Shown here: positions 36,382-45,894 of the stretch, one piece after another
Layout of the letters: each line of letters begins with the position of its first letter
How positions within the stretch are numbered: the stretch's first letter is position 1
From: Promethearchaeota archaeon
Lineage (GTDB): Archaea > Asgardarchaeota > Lokiarchaeia > Sigyniarchaeales > SOKP01
Direction: 5' to 3'
Assembly: GCA_019058365.1 (NCBI GenBank)
Contig: JAHPZE010000003.1
Span: 62,001 to 126,000, forward strand
DNA length: 64,000 nt
Notes under the pieces: model-generated
Told to the model about the DNA's origin: nothing
Databases searched by the model: none
What the model saw: the letters and a program-made list of their open reading frames with translations, nothing else
Translations under genes and position numbers: made by a program

Positions 36382-36614
36382 GATTTTCCATGCTTGGCTC
36401 CGGTTTCCTCAAACCAACAAAAGTGCTTGTCGGTTTAAGCACTCACTTCCTGTAGTACCAATTTCAAGACAAAAGTCTTTATTGGTATACTTCAGTGAGG
36501 CCTATGCCAATTATCGGTCATATATCATCAGTAATAGATGAGATATTTTTGTAACCGATAACTTGTCGATGACATATAGGGTGTTTTTTATTCGACTCAA
36601 TTAATACCATCGAC
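36378..36614 (-). ncRNA. Hairpin-rich 23S leader or independent structured RNA
   Basis: Six consecutive stems occur in 237 bp (plus-strand coordinates): GCATG/CATGC at 36378-36393, GGTTT/AAACC at 36402-36415, GTGCTT/AAGCAC at 36423-36442, a nested stem CACT...TACCAAT...AAGAC/GTCTT...ATTGGTA...AGTG at 36444-36497, ATCGGT...ACCGAT at 36513-36559 with an inner TCATC/GATGA, and GTCGATG/CATCGAC at 36565-36614. The strand cannot be decided from palindromes. The position just upstream of 23S favours a transcribed leader. The sequence from 36615 to 36870 is AT-rich and otherwise empty. Confidence 0.45.
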
Positions 36615-36870
36615 AAAATATTAGAATAAATCCTTGATTAAAAATTTTATGGTCTAATTTCAAAAATTTAAAAGGAGATGACAAATAGTTTGAGGTTTAT
36701 TAATTAAATGCTTAATAAAGAGCTAAAGCAAAAAAAAGGTGAATTAACGGAGAGTACAAATTAGAAAATATAGTAACTTTTATAGTTTAATTATGAATAC
36801 CTTAAATTATTATTAATGGACCTTTAAGATTTCGAAGGAAAGATGTAAAGCCTAATACGAATAGAGAGTA

Positions 36871-37743
36871 ATGACTGATAGAAAAATATTTGTGGGTACT
36901 TCAGGCTGGGGTTATGATGAATGGGTTGGTCCTTTTTACCCAAGAAATTTACGGAAAGAAGATTATTTGATGTATTATTCGGAGATTTTTTACACGAATG
37001 AGATAAATACTACTTTTTATAATATACCATCTCGATGGGTTGTAGAAAACTGGGTTAATAAAACACCACAAAACTTCTTATTCTCGGCAAAAATTCCTCA
37101 ATCAGTGACACATGAGCATAAATTAGATTCAAGAAATTGCTTAGATGATTTAGATAATTTCTTAAGGGCAATGGATCCATTAATTGAATCTAAAAAGTTA
37201 ATTGCTTTCTTAATTCAATTACCTCCCTCTTTTATAAAAAAGGAGCATTTCAATAGTTTAAAGGAATTTATTGATAACTGGCCCGGTGACCCTAAAAGCG
37301 AGAATTATCATTTAGTAATTGAGTTTAGGGATAAATCATGGATGGATGATGAAGTATTTAGGTTTTTAGAACAGAAATCATTAACATATTGTGCTGTGAT
37401 TGAGCCATTATTGCCTCCAAGGATGGATATTACGAATCCAGCTTTCGCATATGTTAGATTTCATGGTTATGGTAAAGAGATTTGGTTTGATTATTGTTTT
37501 ACTGAAGAGGAAATTAAAAAGTGGGCACACTCGCTTAAAGAGATAATTCCAAAAGTGGATAAAATTGGAATTTATTTTAACAATCATTTTTCAGGGTATG
37601 CTGCTAAAAACTCTCTGATGTTAATGAAGGAATTAGATGTTCAACCAAAAAAATCGCCAGAAGAGATCAATATTTTAGAAATTAAGAAAAAGACAGGAGA
37701 ATTTTCAAAAGGGCAAATAGGTCTAGATAAATTTTTAAAATAA
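36871..37743 (+). CDS. DUF72-family protein
   Basis: A 290-aa TIM-barrel-like protein beginning IFVGTSGWGYDEWVGPFYPRN, the DUF72 signature. It is followed by EINTTFYNIPS, FLFSAKIPQSVTHE and VIEFRDKSWMDDEVFRFLEQ, then AYVRFHGYGK and IGIYFNNHFSGYAAKNSLMLM. The family is widespread and uncharacterised, with a conserved pocket suggesting an enzyme. It ends 1 bp before the ketopantoate reductase start, so the two genes are probably cotranscribed. Confidence 0.9.
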   Translation: MTDRKIFVGTSGWGYDEWVGPFYPRNLRKEDYLMYYSEIFYTNEINTTFYNIPSRWVVENWVNKTPQNFLFSAKIPQSVTHEHKLDSRNCLDDLDNFLRAMDPLIESKKLIAFLIQLPPSFIKKEHFNSLKEFIDNWPGDPKSENYHLVIEFRDKSWMDDEVFRFLEQKSLTYCAVIEPLLPPRMDITNPAFAYVRFHGYGKEIWFDYCFTEEEIKKWAHSLKEIIPKVDKIGIYFNNHFSGYAAKNSLMLMKELDVQPKKSPEEINILEIKKKTGEFSKGQIGLDKFLK

Positions 37744-37744
37744 A

Positions 37745-38773
37745 TTGGATGGGATACAACAGCTTTTGAATGAAAGAAGATTAAGAATTGGGTTTATTGG
37801 AGCTGGTTCAATAGGAAGTTTATTTGGTGGATATTTAGCAGACATTAAATCTAATATTTATTCAATAGAAATAATTTTTTTTTGTATGAAAGAGCATGCT
37901 AATGTGGTTAATAAGAAAGGGTTAAATGTATATAGAAATCAAAAGATCAACGTAATTAAAAACATCAAAGCTTATGAAAACGAAAAATCTATTGAGGAAA
38001 AGTTAGAAAGAGATTTGAATTTTGAATTTGATTTTGTTTTTCTTACAACAAAAGCATATGACATTAAAACAGCAATTCATCAATATAATAGAATCATTAA
38101 AGCGAGTAAATATTTAGTGATTTTACAGAATGGAATTGGCAATGAAGATATTGTGATTGAATATTGGAATAAGGCAAAGATTATTAGAGCGGTGACAACG
38201 AATGGAGCTTTATTGGAGAAACCAGGTCACTTAATTCATACAGGACGAGGTATAACTAAAATAGGATTTCCATTTCTTAGGGAACTTAATTTAGAAGAAA
38301 GTGAATTAGATCAAGCAAACTCGTATTTACTGTTATTGAGAGATATTTTAACTTTAGCTGATTTGGAAACTATTATAGTAGAAGATATAATCAAGGAAAG
38401 TTGGGAAAAAGCGTTGGTTAACATTGGGATCAACGCAATTGGGGCTTTAACTCGTTTAACTAATGGAGAGCTATTGGAAATTGAGGGATTAAAGTATTTC
38501 ATAGAGCAAGCAATTAGTGAAGCAATAAAAGTGGCGGAGATGAAAAACATTATACTTTCCAAAAAAGATTATTTATCAATAACCTATGATGTTCTTAATA
38601 AAACAGCAAATAATAAGAATTCAATGTTACAAGATATCTTAAATAGAAAGCCGACTGAAATTAATTTCTTAAATGGAAGAATCTTGAGGAACGCTGAGAA
38701 CTTAGGTATTAAAGTGCCCTATAATGAGCTTTTAACTTATTTAATAAGAGGTTTGGAAGACTCAGTTATTTAG
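37745..38773 (+). CDS. panE: 2-dehydropantoate 2-reductase
   Basis: A 342-aa NADPH-dependent enzyme that reduces ketopantoate to pantoate for CoA synthesis. LRIGFIGAGSIGSLFGGYLAD is the dinucleotide-binding motif, LTTKAYD and LQNGIGNEDIV are family strands, and KESWEKALVNIGINAIGALT holds the catalytic Lys. The C-terminal helical domain has the Ser/Asn substrate contacts (NNKNSMLQDILNRKPTEINFLNG). It starts at TTG, one base after the DUF72 gene. It completes the pathway with panB at 2186. Confidence 0.92.
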   Translation: MDGIQQLLNERRLRIGFIGAGSIGSLFGGYLADIKSNIYSIEIIFFCMKEHANVVNKKGLNVYRNQKINVIKNIKAYENEKSIEEKLERDLNFEFDFVFLTTKAYDIKTAIHQYNRIIKASKYLVILQNGIGNEDIVIEYWNKAKIIRAVTTNGALLEKPGHLIHTGRGITKIGFPFLRELNLEESELDQANSYLLLLRDILTLADLETIIVEDIIKESWEKALVNIGINAIGALTRLTNGELLEIEGLKYFIEQAISEAIKVAEMKNIILSKKDYLSITYDVLNKTANNKNSMLQDILNRKPTEINFLNGRILRNAENLGIKVPYNELLTYLIRGLEDSVI

Positions 38774-39303
38774 TAATCATTTACATCTAAAGTCATAAAA
38801 TACGCATTTTCCCCGTCTCGATAATAGTTTTTTTTGATACTTTCAATTTTATAATTAAATTTTTCATATAATCTAATTGCGGTATAGTTCGACACTCTAA
38901 CTTCTAGAACGTATTCATGAATTTTGTATTTTTTTATTGCGGTCATACTATTTGCCAATAGTGATTTAGCAACTCCTTTTCTTCGATAACCTTCAGAGAC
39001 AGCGATAGAAACGAGATGTGCTTTATTTATATATTTTAGACTATTGGCAGAAGGAGCTTTTTCAACTCTCCACATAATATAGGCTATTATTTTTCCATGT
39101 TTATTTTGAGCTACTAAGAAGCATTCTGGAAAATCATCAAGTATACTTTTATAAAAGAAGTATGGATAATCTTCAGGTAATTCTTTTTCATTTACTTCAA
39201 TAACTTCATCTAAATCCTCAGAACTACATGTTCTAATAAAGAATTCTGAGGGATCATTGGTATTATTGAAAATATTTGTCTTGGTTTCCTTATTAGTTGT
39301 CAT
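38770..39303 (-). CDS. GNAT acetyltransferase, RimI-like
   Basis: A 177-aa protein with the acetyl-CoA loop SEGYRRKGVAKSLLANSM (pattern R-x-x-G-x-A) and the following LEVRVSNYTAIRLYEKFNYKIE, as in RimI/ArdI N-terminal acetyltransferases. ISIAVSEG and the Glu at the strand end are consistent with a protein N-acetyltransferase. It overlaps the convergent panE stop by 4 bp. Confidence 0.9.
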   Translation of the reverse strand: MTTNKETKTNIFNNTNDPSEFFIRTCSSEDLDEVIEVNEKELPEDYPYFFYKSILDDFPECFLVAQNKHGKIIAYIMWRVEKAPSANSLKYINKAHLVSIAVSEGYRRKGVAKSLLANSMTAIKKYKIHEYVLEVRVSNYTAIRLYEKFNYKIESIKKNYYRDGENAYFMTLDVNDY

Positions 39304-39409
39304 TGGTATTTATGCTAAAGAATTTTTAAATATAAAATAGCCATAATAGTATATGGATTATAAAAATAAAAGCTTTTAAGTTTTTATGAATCAAAAACTA
39401 CAGATAATA

Positions 39410-40207
39410 TCAAATTTTTACTGCATCAAATGCTTTTTCTTTTTGTTTTTCAATATAATCAAGAATAAGATTCAGAGTATTTTGAATATTAAGTTTATTA
39501 TTAAAGTTTTTGACAATTTTTTCTAAATATGAGGGATTTAATTCTTTTAATTTCTTTGCGACGTTTATCATTTCTGGTATAGTTCTTACGATATTATCAA
39601 CAATAGTGATATCTGCCCATAAAGCTGTTCTGCTAAGAGGATTTAAGTCAACTGCGATAACTGTTTTATTTAATTTTTTCAAAGCTTCAGTTCTATCTCC
39701 GTCTTCTAAAGGAACCATGACTAAATCAGCATTTGCTATTAATTCTACATTTTTTCGATTGCTTTCAAGACCCTCAAGTTTGATCATTTTTTTGGGGTCA
39801 GTTCCATATATTATCGAAGCTCCTGCTTTTTGTAAAACATTTTTAATTGCTTGAATTCTACCTTTTTTTTGGTAAAATAAATTGATTTCAAGTGGAGCAT
39901 TCAAAATGTTCGATAATATTACGAGTTCATCTGGAACTAATGCGGCAACATTTCCATTTACACTTATGATAGGTCTATCGGCTAATAATATAGAAGCTAC
40001 AGCTGCTTCAATTGCTTTTTTGGCCACATCAGTAGTTTTTTCTCCTAAAATATAATCAAAACATTCTCCTCTTCCATGTGCAATTAACCCTGCCTCTGCA
40101 ACCACTAAATTTTTCATACCTTCGATTATTTTATGACGGTATTTTAGACTTTCATAACGGGGGTGAGACTTAGGAACTAGATGATCTTGGTTTTCGTTCG
40201 AAGTCAT
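39410..40207 (-). CDS. 4-phosphopantoate--beta-alanine ligase (archaeal phosphopantothenate synthetase)
   Basis: A 265-aa archaea-specific enzyme joining 4-phosphopantoate and beta-alanine with ATP. Characteristic text includes HPRYESLKYRHKIIEGMKNLVVAEAGLIAHGRGE, RPIISVNGNVAALVPDELV, EINLFYQKK and ADLVMVPLEDGDRTEAL. It works after pantoate kinase (61524) in place of the bacterial PanC-CoaA order. It stands alone on the minus strand, divergent from aRF1. Confidence 0.92.
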   Translation of the reverse strand: MTSNENQDHLVPKSHPRYESLKYRHKIIEGMKNLVVAEAGLIAHGRGECFDYILGEKTTDVAKKAIEAAVASILLADRPIISVNGNVAALVPDELVILSNILNAPLEINLFYQKKGRIQAIKNVLQKAGASIIYGTDPKKMIKLEGLESNRKNVELIANADLVMVPLEDGDRTEALKKLNKTVIAVDLNPLSRTALWADITIVDNIVRTIPEMINVAKKLKELNPSYLEKIVKNFNNKLNIQNTLNLILDYIEKQKEKAFDAVKI

Positions 40208-40295
40208 GAGATTTTAAAAATATTACTATTGTTCTTTATATAGATTGATATAAAGAAAAACTATTAATCTTTTGTATAATTTTAAAATTTTGTAG

Positions 40296-41576
40296 ATGAA
40301 TATGAGTTCATTAGCGAAAAAAAAGCCTAATGATTTGCGGATCTATAAAACAAAAAAACTATTAGACGATCTTAAAAAGAAAAAGGGCTTTCATACGGAA
40401 TTAATTACAGTATATATTCCTCATGATAGAAAAATTTCAGATGTAACAAATCATCTAAAAAATGAAATAAGTGAAAGTCAAAATATTAAATCAAAATTAA
40501 CACGAAAAAATGTATTAGATAGTATTTCTAGTCTTTTAGGGCAATTGAAAAACATAAATGATATTCCTGAAAATGGATTAGTTATGTTCTCTGGGGCTAT
40601 TCCCCAGAGTAATACACCAGGAACAGAGAGAAATGAAATGTATATTCTAGAACCTCCAGATAGAGTGGTGACTTTTAGATATCATTGCGCTAGCGAGTTC
40701 CTATTATGGCCTTTAGAGGAAATGTTAACTCCTAGTGATACATATGGCTTATTGGTTATAGGGAGAGCGGAATCTGCAATAGGTTATATTAAAGGTAATA
40801 AGGTTGAAGTAGTTAGAGAATTTACTTCAGGCATCCATGGGAAACATAGAGCTGGAGGTCAATCTCAAAAAAGATTTGAAAGGTTAATTGAAGAGGGAGA
40901 AAAACAATTTTACCGTAGAATTTCAGATTCGGTAAATGAACTTTTCTTAACCATGGAGAATTTAAAAGGTATATTTATTGGTGGCCCAGGCCAATCCAAA
41001 GAAAAATTTGTTAATGACGAGAGTTTAGACTACAGATTAAGAGAAAAAATTTTAGATGTAGTTGATCTTGGTTATGGGGGTTCCGAAGGGATTCGAGCAT
41101 TAATAGAAAAAGTGAAAGACAAAATTGAAGATGTGAAATATATTCAGGAAAAGCAAATTATGCAACGATTTATGAAAGAGATTTCAATTGATTCGGGTTT
41201 AGCATCCTACGGATTGGAAGAAATAAAAAGAGCATTAAATTATGGTGCTGTTGACACTTTAATGCTTTCAGAAAGATTAAATCTATACAAGATTAAATTA
41301 GAATGTTCTAATTGTGAATTTAGTGAATATAGAAATATTAAAGAAAATGAACTTGAAAAAATTAAGGGAGACATTCAAGGAGAAATTTGTCCTAATTGCT
41401 CATCAAATACATTCAATATCACTGAAAATAAATCAATCATAGAAGAACTAGGGGAAATTGCCGAATCAACTGGAACAGATGTAATTATCTTATCAACAGA
41501 AACTGAAGAAGGTGAAATGTTACAAAGTACTTTTGGAGGAATTGCGGCAATCCTTCGTTATAAAATTGATTATTAA
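40296..41576 (+). CDS. prf1: Peptide chain release factor aRF1
   Basis: A 426-aa class I release factor. NIKS (residues 63-66) is the stop-codon reading motif. The GGQ tripeptide in GKHRAGGQSQKRFERL triggers peptide release. The C-terminal domain has the CSNC...CPNC mini-domain and contacts for aEF1A/ABCE1. Length and domain order match archaeal eRF1. It is followed 55 bp later by the Get3-like gene on the same strand. Confidence 0.96.
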   Translation: MNMSSLAKKKPNDLRIYKTKKLLDDLKKKKGFHTELITVYIPHDRKISDVTNHLKNEISESQNIKSKLTRKNVLDSISSLLGQLKNINDIPENGLVMFSGAIPQSNTPGTERNEMYILEPPDRVVTFRYHCASEFLLWPLEEMLTPSDTYGLLVIGRAESAIGYIKGNKVEVVREFTSGIHGKHRAGGQSQKRFERLIEEGEKQFYRRISDSVNELFLTMENLKGIFIGGPGQSKEKFVNDESLDYRLREKILDVVDLGYGGSEGIRALIEKVKDKIEDVKYIQEKQIMQRFMKEISIDSGLASYGLEEIKRALNYGAVDTLMLSERLNLYKIKLECSNCEFSEYRNIKENELEKIKGDIQGEICPNCSSNTFNITENKSIIEELGEIAESTGTDVIILSTETEEGEMLQSTFGGIAAILRYKIDY

Positions 41577-41631
41577 ATGAAATAAATACTCTAATTTGCA
41601 GGATAATTAAAATAAGGGTTTAGAATTCAAT

Positions 41632-42615
41632 ATGGAACTAAAAGATCAATTACTTACTTTAAAAATCATAATGTTTGGGGGGAAAGGTGGAGTTGGAAAA
41701 ACAAGTTGTGCTGCAAGTTCGGCAATATGGGCTGCAGAACATGGAAGAAATACATTAATTATTAGTACTGATCCCGCTCATTCTTTAGGCGATAGTTTAG
41801 GGGTTGATTTACCCCCTGGGATCCCTACTCCAATTGAAGATATTGAGAATTTAACAGCATTAGAAATTAATCCTAAAGCGAATATGGCTGAATTCAGGGG
41901 ATTAACAGATATGAACCCCTTAGAAGAAATGGGAATGGGAGATATGATGGGAGGGATGCCATTACTAGGTGATCTAGAAGACTTAGCTTCAATGAATCCT
42001 CCTGGAATTGATGAAGCTTTAGCTTTTGGTAAAATTTTAGAATTTATTGAGACCGAACATGATTATGATTTAGTTATCTTTGATACAGCCCCTACAGGAC
42101 ATACATTAAGATTCTTAAGTCTCCCAGAAACGCTATCTGGGTGGATAGGTAAGCTCATAAAAATGAGAATGAAATTAGGCAGCATGTTTGGGGCTTTAAA
42201 AAGGTTGTTTACACGTGAAGAAAAGAAAACAGATAATTCTTTGGATGTTTTAGAAAAGTTAAATCAATCAATAATAAACGCAAAAGATGATCTTACAAAT
42301 CCGATAAAGAATTCTTTTGTTATAGTAATGATTCCCGAAGAAATGGCTATATTAGAAACTGGACGATTACTTAATGAATTGGTTAAATATGAGATTCCCG
42401 TTTCTAATATTGTAGTGAATCAATTATACCAAGATATGACTGAATTATGTGATTTTTGTAAATCTAGACGAGAAATGCAACAAAAAAACCTTAGTAAGAT
42501 AAGGGAAATCTTTAAGAATAAATTAAATAAAATTTTAATTGAAGTTCCATTATTCAAGGAAGAAATAAGAGAATATGAGAAATTAAAAGAAATGGGAAAA
42601 TTTTTAATAAGATAA
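41632..42615 (+). CDS. ArsA/Get3-family ATPase
   Basis: A 327-aa P-loop ATPase. FGGKGGVGKTSCAASSAIWA is the deviant Walker A, STDPAHSLGDSLG switch I and FDTAPTGHTLRFLSLPE switch II. A Cys pair in CDFCKSRREMQQ resembles the dimer-stabilising CxxC of eukaryotic Get3/TRC40, and a Met-rich segment (MGMGDMMGGMPLLGD) is a candidate hydrophobic client-binding region. This points to tail-anchored protein targeting rather than arsenite export, since no ArsB is nearby. Confidence 0.93.
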   Translation: MELKDQLLTLKIIMFGGKGGVGKTSCAASSAIWAAEHGRNTLIISTDPAHSLGDSLGVDLPPGIPTPIEDIENLTALEINPKANMAEFRGLTDMNPLEEMGMGDMMGGMPLLGDLEDLASMNPPGIDEALAFGKILEFIETEHDYDLVIFDTAPTGHTLRFLSLPETLSGWIGKLIKMRMKLGSMFGALKRLFTREEKKTDNSLDVLEKLNQSIINAKDDLTNPIKNSFVIVMIPEEMAILETGRLLNELVKYEIPVSNIVVNQLYQDMTELCDFCKSRREMQQKNLSKIREIFKNKLNKILIEVPLFKEEIREYEKLKEMGKFLIR

Positions 42616-42620
42616 AATTA

Positions 42621-43595
42621 TTAAGGTAATTCTTGTAAAAAGCTACAATAAGTGCAAATTTTCCCACTTCCACATGGATAACCACATATTTGACATGAAT
42701 TGTATTCTTTTTTTTCTCTGTGATAATAAAGTGTTTCTGATAATTCTAAAAAACCGCTTAGCAAATTAAATTCTATTTCCGGACTATATTTTTTGCATTC
42801 TTGAATAAAATCTAATACTCTTTTTCTTATGATTGGGTCTTTTTCTCTATAAGGGCAATGAGAGGGGTAATAACTGAATTTTTTAATATTTGAATATAAA
42901 AAGATTTCTTCTTCAGGGATTCTTATTAAAGGTGTAATTTTCTTAATAAAATAGTGATTTATCTTATTATACTCTTTCTTAAATAAATATTGATTTGCGA
43001 TTATATCCAAACGTTTATAGAGAATATTCATAAGATAAGTTTCTGCGAAATCAGTAAGGTTATGTCCCATCGCTAAGACAGTACCGCCTAATTCTTTAGC
43101 ACCATCATTCAGTAACCTTCTTCTCCCTGTTGCACAATAATTACAAGCATATTTGTAATCTGAAGATTCTTTTTTTAACTTAATGATCTCATCTAAAGTA
43201 TATCCAATTTTTTCTTTAAAGGAAATAATCTTATGTTCAATATCATGTTCCTTGCAAAATTCTCTTGCTTTTTTAATACTATGTTCTCTATATTCCTTAA
43301 TTCCTTCATCAATTGTTAAGGCTATAATTGATTTAGATTGATGTGTTCTATTTTGAATGTTATTCAAATTATATAGAAGCGAAATTGAATCTTTCCCTCC
43401 TGATAAAGCAACTACAATTCTATCTTCGGGGTCTAGCATTTGATATTTAGAAATTGTTTTATAAATTATTTTCTCAATATTTTTTTGAAAGCATTCTGGA
43501 CAAAGATTTTCTCCAGAGTATTTTCTTTGTATTATAACAGTATTACTGCAGTGTGAACATTTCCCCTTTCTCAAAAAAATATTATAATTACTCAT
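42621..43595 (-). CDS. tRNA 2-thiouridine synthetase (TtuA/Ncs6 family)
   Basis: A 324-aa PP-loop ATPase. VALSGGKDSISLLYNL is the PP-loop and CNYCATGRRRLLNDGAKELG a Cys-pair segment around the catalytic region. HNLTDFAETYLMNIL is the family motif. Zinc fingers lie at both ends (CSHC...CPEC and CQICGYPCGSGKICTYC). These enzymes thiolate U54 (TtuA) or U34 (Ncs6/CTU1), probably with an Fe-S cluster. The exact site is not decidable here. A site-2 protease gene lies 30 bp upstream on the same strand. Confidence 0.92.
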   Translation of the reverse strand: MSNYNIFLRKGKCSHCSNTVIIQRKYSGENLCPECFQKNIEKIIYKTISKYQMLDPEDRIVVALSGGKDSISLLYNLNNIQNRTHQSKSIIALTIDEGIKEYREHSIKKAREFCKEHDIEHKIISFKEKIGYTLDEIIKLKKESSDYKYACNYCATGRRRLLNDGAKELGGTVLAMGHNLTDFAETYLMNILYKRLDIIANQYLFKKEYNKINHYFIKKITPLIRIPEEEIFLYSNIKKFSYYPSHCPYREKDPIIRKRVLDFIQECKKYSPEIEFNLLSGFLELSETLYYHREKKEYNSCQICGYPCGSGKICTYCSFLQELP

Positions 43596-43625
43596 TAAAG
43601 TTATATAAAAAAAGATAGTTAAAAA

Positions 43626-45440
43626 TTAAATCCAAAATAGAAGTCCACCGAATCTAGTAAAAGATAAGATAAAATTACCAACAATGATAAACAATGTAAT
43701 TACTCGTATAATATTTAGAAGTGTTTTTTTGATTTTTCGTTTTTCATCATGCCAATATTCATAAGAGATCTCAATAAGTGAACCATCTTCTAATTTTGTT
43801 TGTTCAGGAAGGTTTAAAGAAACAGTATCTTTAAATCCATCACCAATTTTATCGATTAAACTATATTTTTCTTCAGCTAAAATTATTTCGCTCTGTTTTC
43901 TAGCATCGATTTGATTCTCTATTACAATTTTGACAGAATCTATTTTTTCTACTCTATATTCTGATAAATTGAGATCTTTCTCATCTTTTTTAAATTTGAC
44001 TTTATCAGTTTTTTTCTTAGTAGTTTTGAAATCTTCTCCAAAACCCCAATTAATTAATTCTTTAACCATTCTATCACCATCGAATACTGGCAAAGGAAGC
44101 ATATTAAAGAGAGTTATGCTGAACGCAATAATGAATAACCATGCTATTTCCCTATACCAAAATTCTGGCCAAAAAGATGTGAAGAATTTTGCGAAATCAT
44201 TTTTATACATAAAGTATGAAATACTATAAATGCCAATTTTTACCCCTATTTTCTCAACATCTAGGATATACGTATCAGAAGCAGTACTAAGATTAATAGT
44301 GTTTAGATTAAATTCCGTTAATGCTTGCTCTAATGTATCTCCGCTAGTTCGATTTATTGAAATATTATTTATCTTGGTAATAGTTAATCCAACAGTTAAA
44401 TTTTTATTATAGTTATTCCCTCCTTCACTTGCTGAATATATCTTAGTTATTTGCAATTCAGTGTTTGAGATATAATCATAAAGGATTCCTATATTGTATC
44501 GAGGTCCTAACGTTATATTTTTCTCTGAATAACTATCTGCAGAGGGACTATAAATTCTGAATGTTAAATTATCCCCTATAGAACATTGTAAGCTAGTTTT
44601 ATTGTTTAATATATTATTAAGAGTTCTTCCCGCATAGTTATCAAGATAGATATATTGATTGTCTTCAGTCCCCTTCTTTTTAATAGCTAAAATTACATCA
44701 CCATTTGCTATATTTCCAAAATTAAATCCTCCATCTGCTTCTGTTACTACACTGTTCACTTGAGCGACTTGAGAATAAAAGGGAGTGATGATAAGTGGAA
44801 AACTTAATAATAGTAAGAATGCAACTCCAGCTGTCATTCCATTTACATATGTCCCCGCAGCTGCAATTCGTAACCTTGTATTTCTATGAAATTTTCTAGA
44901 ACTTAATGCTCTCTCATCAACTTCAACAAAAGCACCAAAACCTATAATAAAAAAAATCCCTGCTCCGAGAATACCAGTAGATTTTATATCCACTCCATCA
45001 GCGCCAGCTGAAATCCCATGAGCAAATTCATGTGTAGTTAAAATAAATAATAATGGAAGGATTAAATACATCATGACGGGTAAGTTGATAGTCACACCTG
45101 GAATAAGAGGAACTATCGCTTGTTCAACCCTAGGATTAAAAATCAGGTTAACAAAGTTTGTAAAGAAGAAATATAGAGCATATATTGTAAAGCTAAATGA
45201 TACAAATATGCCTATGGTCCAAAAAATTTTCCAGAATTTGGGAGCTTTTTTTGATATTTTCGCTATGAAATTATTTAATTTTCTCGTTCTAAACATTGCT
45301 AGCATTGGAAACCAGAGATAATATGCCTCCTTTTTATTTCTTAAAACACGAATTAAAAGTAAAACTACAACCCAAAATATTAAAGATAAAATGAACCATG
45401 GATTTAAAATAAAATCTAATATAATATCAAGTACAGACAT
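43626..45440 (-). CDS. Site-2 protease (M50) with PDZ-like insertion
   Basis: A 604-aa integral membrane metalloprotease. TTHEFAHGISAGADGV carries the HExxH zinc motif in a membrane helix. NMLPLPVFDGDRMVKELINW carries the second zinc-binding Asp. Several more hydrophobic helices frame them, for example FILSLIFWVVVLLLIRV and YINGMTAGVAFLLLLSFPLI. The region between the two motifs contains a beta-rich extracellular part with PDZ character (GLTITKINNISINRTSG). A charged cytoplasmic insertion (TTKKKTDKVKFKKDEKDLNL) follows the second motif. It would cut transmembrane regulators or signal peptides. Confidence 0.9.
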   Translation of the reverse strand: MSVLDIILDFILNPWFILSLIFWVVVLLLIRVLRNKKEAYYLWFPMLAMFRTRKLNNFIAKISKKAPKFWKIFWTIGIFVSFSFTIYALYFFFTNFVNLIFNPRVEQAIVPLIPGVTINLPVMMYLILPLLFILTTHEFAHGISAGADGVDIKSTGILGAGIFFIIGFGAFVEVDERALSSRKFHRNTRLRIAAAGTYVNGMTAGVAFLLLLSFPLIITPFYSQVAQVNSVVTEADGGFNFGNIANGDVILAIKKKGTEDNQYIYLDNYAGRTLNNILNNKTSLQCSIGDNLTFRIYSPSADSYSEKNITLGPRYNIGILYDYISNTELQITKIYSASEGGNNYNKNLTVGLTITKINNISINRTSGDTLEQALTEFNLNTINLSTASDTYILDVEKIGVKIGIYSISYFMYKNDFAKFFTSFWPEFWYREIAWLFIIAFSITLFNMLPLPVFDGDRMVKELINWGFGEDFKTTKKKTDKVKFKKDEKDLNLSEYRVEKIDSVKIVIENQIDARKQSEIILAEEKYSLIDKIGDGFKDTVSLNLPEQTKLEDGSLIEISYEYWHDEKRKIKKTLLNIIRVITLFIIVGNFILSFTRFGGLLFWI

Positions 45441-45636
45441 AAGCTTCCATTATACCATTTTCTTTTTATTATCTAATTTACATAATAAATTAAAGTTATT
45501 GGTTATAATATTGATATTTTGACATTAGAGGTATAAATAGCCTTATAAAATAGAAAAAGATTAAATTATTAGTTTATAATGTTATATATATAATTATTTT
45601 ATATTGCATAGGAATCAAACCCATAGATACTTTCAT

Positions 45637-45744
45637 AGCGGGGTGGGCTAGCCTGGTTTATGCCGCAGGGCTCATAAGTTGCAGAAATTATTTCCATCTC
45701 ATTGGGAAACCCTGAGATCGTTCGTTCAAATCGAACCCCCGCTA
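45637..45744 (+). tRNA. Initiator tRNA-Met (anticodon CAT) with intron
   Basis: The mature 76-nt tRNA has acceptor AGCGGGG/CCCCGCT with an A1-U72 pair, discriminator A, anticodon arm CAGGG-CTCATAA-CCCTG and T arm GTTCG-TTCAAAT-CGAAC. The A1-U72 pair and three G-C pairs at the base of the anticodon stem are initiator features. A 32-nt intron at 45677-45708 sits at 37/38. Its BHB is canonical: CTCA pairs with TGGG, bulges are TAA and AAA, and cutting after the second base of each gives the mature loop. Confidence 0.95.
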
Positions 45745-45894
45745 CTATTTTCTATATATTTTTCTAGGGTGTTAGTAATTAACCTATACAAATATTTTAA
45801 GAAAAAGTGCCCTTAAATATTCTTAGCTTAATAATTACTTCTATATTAAAAAAAGATTTATTTTTAAAATATTAAAATAGGAGAAAGGTTTGAG

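Noticed and set aside
41632..42615. Arsenite pump ATPase
   Set aside because: No ArsB or ArsR is adjacent, and the CxxC motif and Met-rich segment favour Get3-type targeting.
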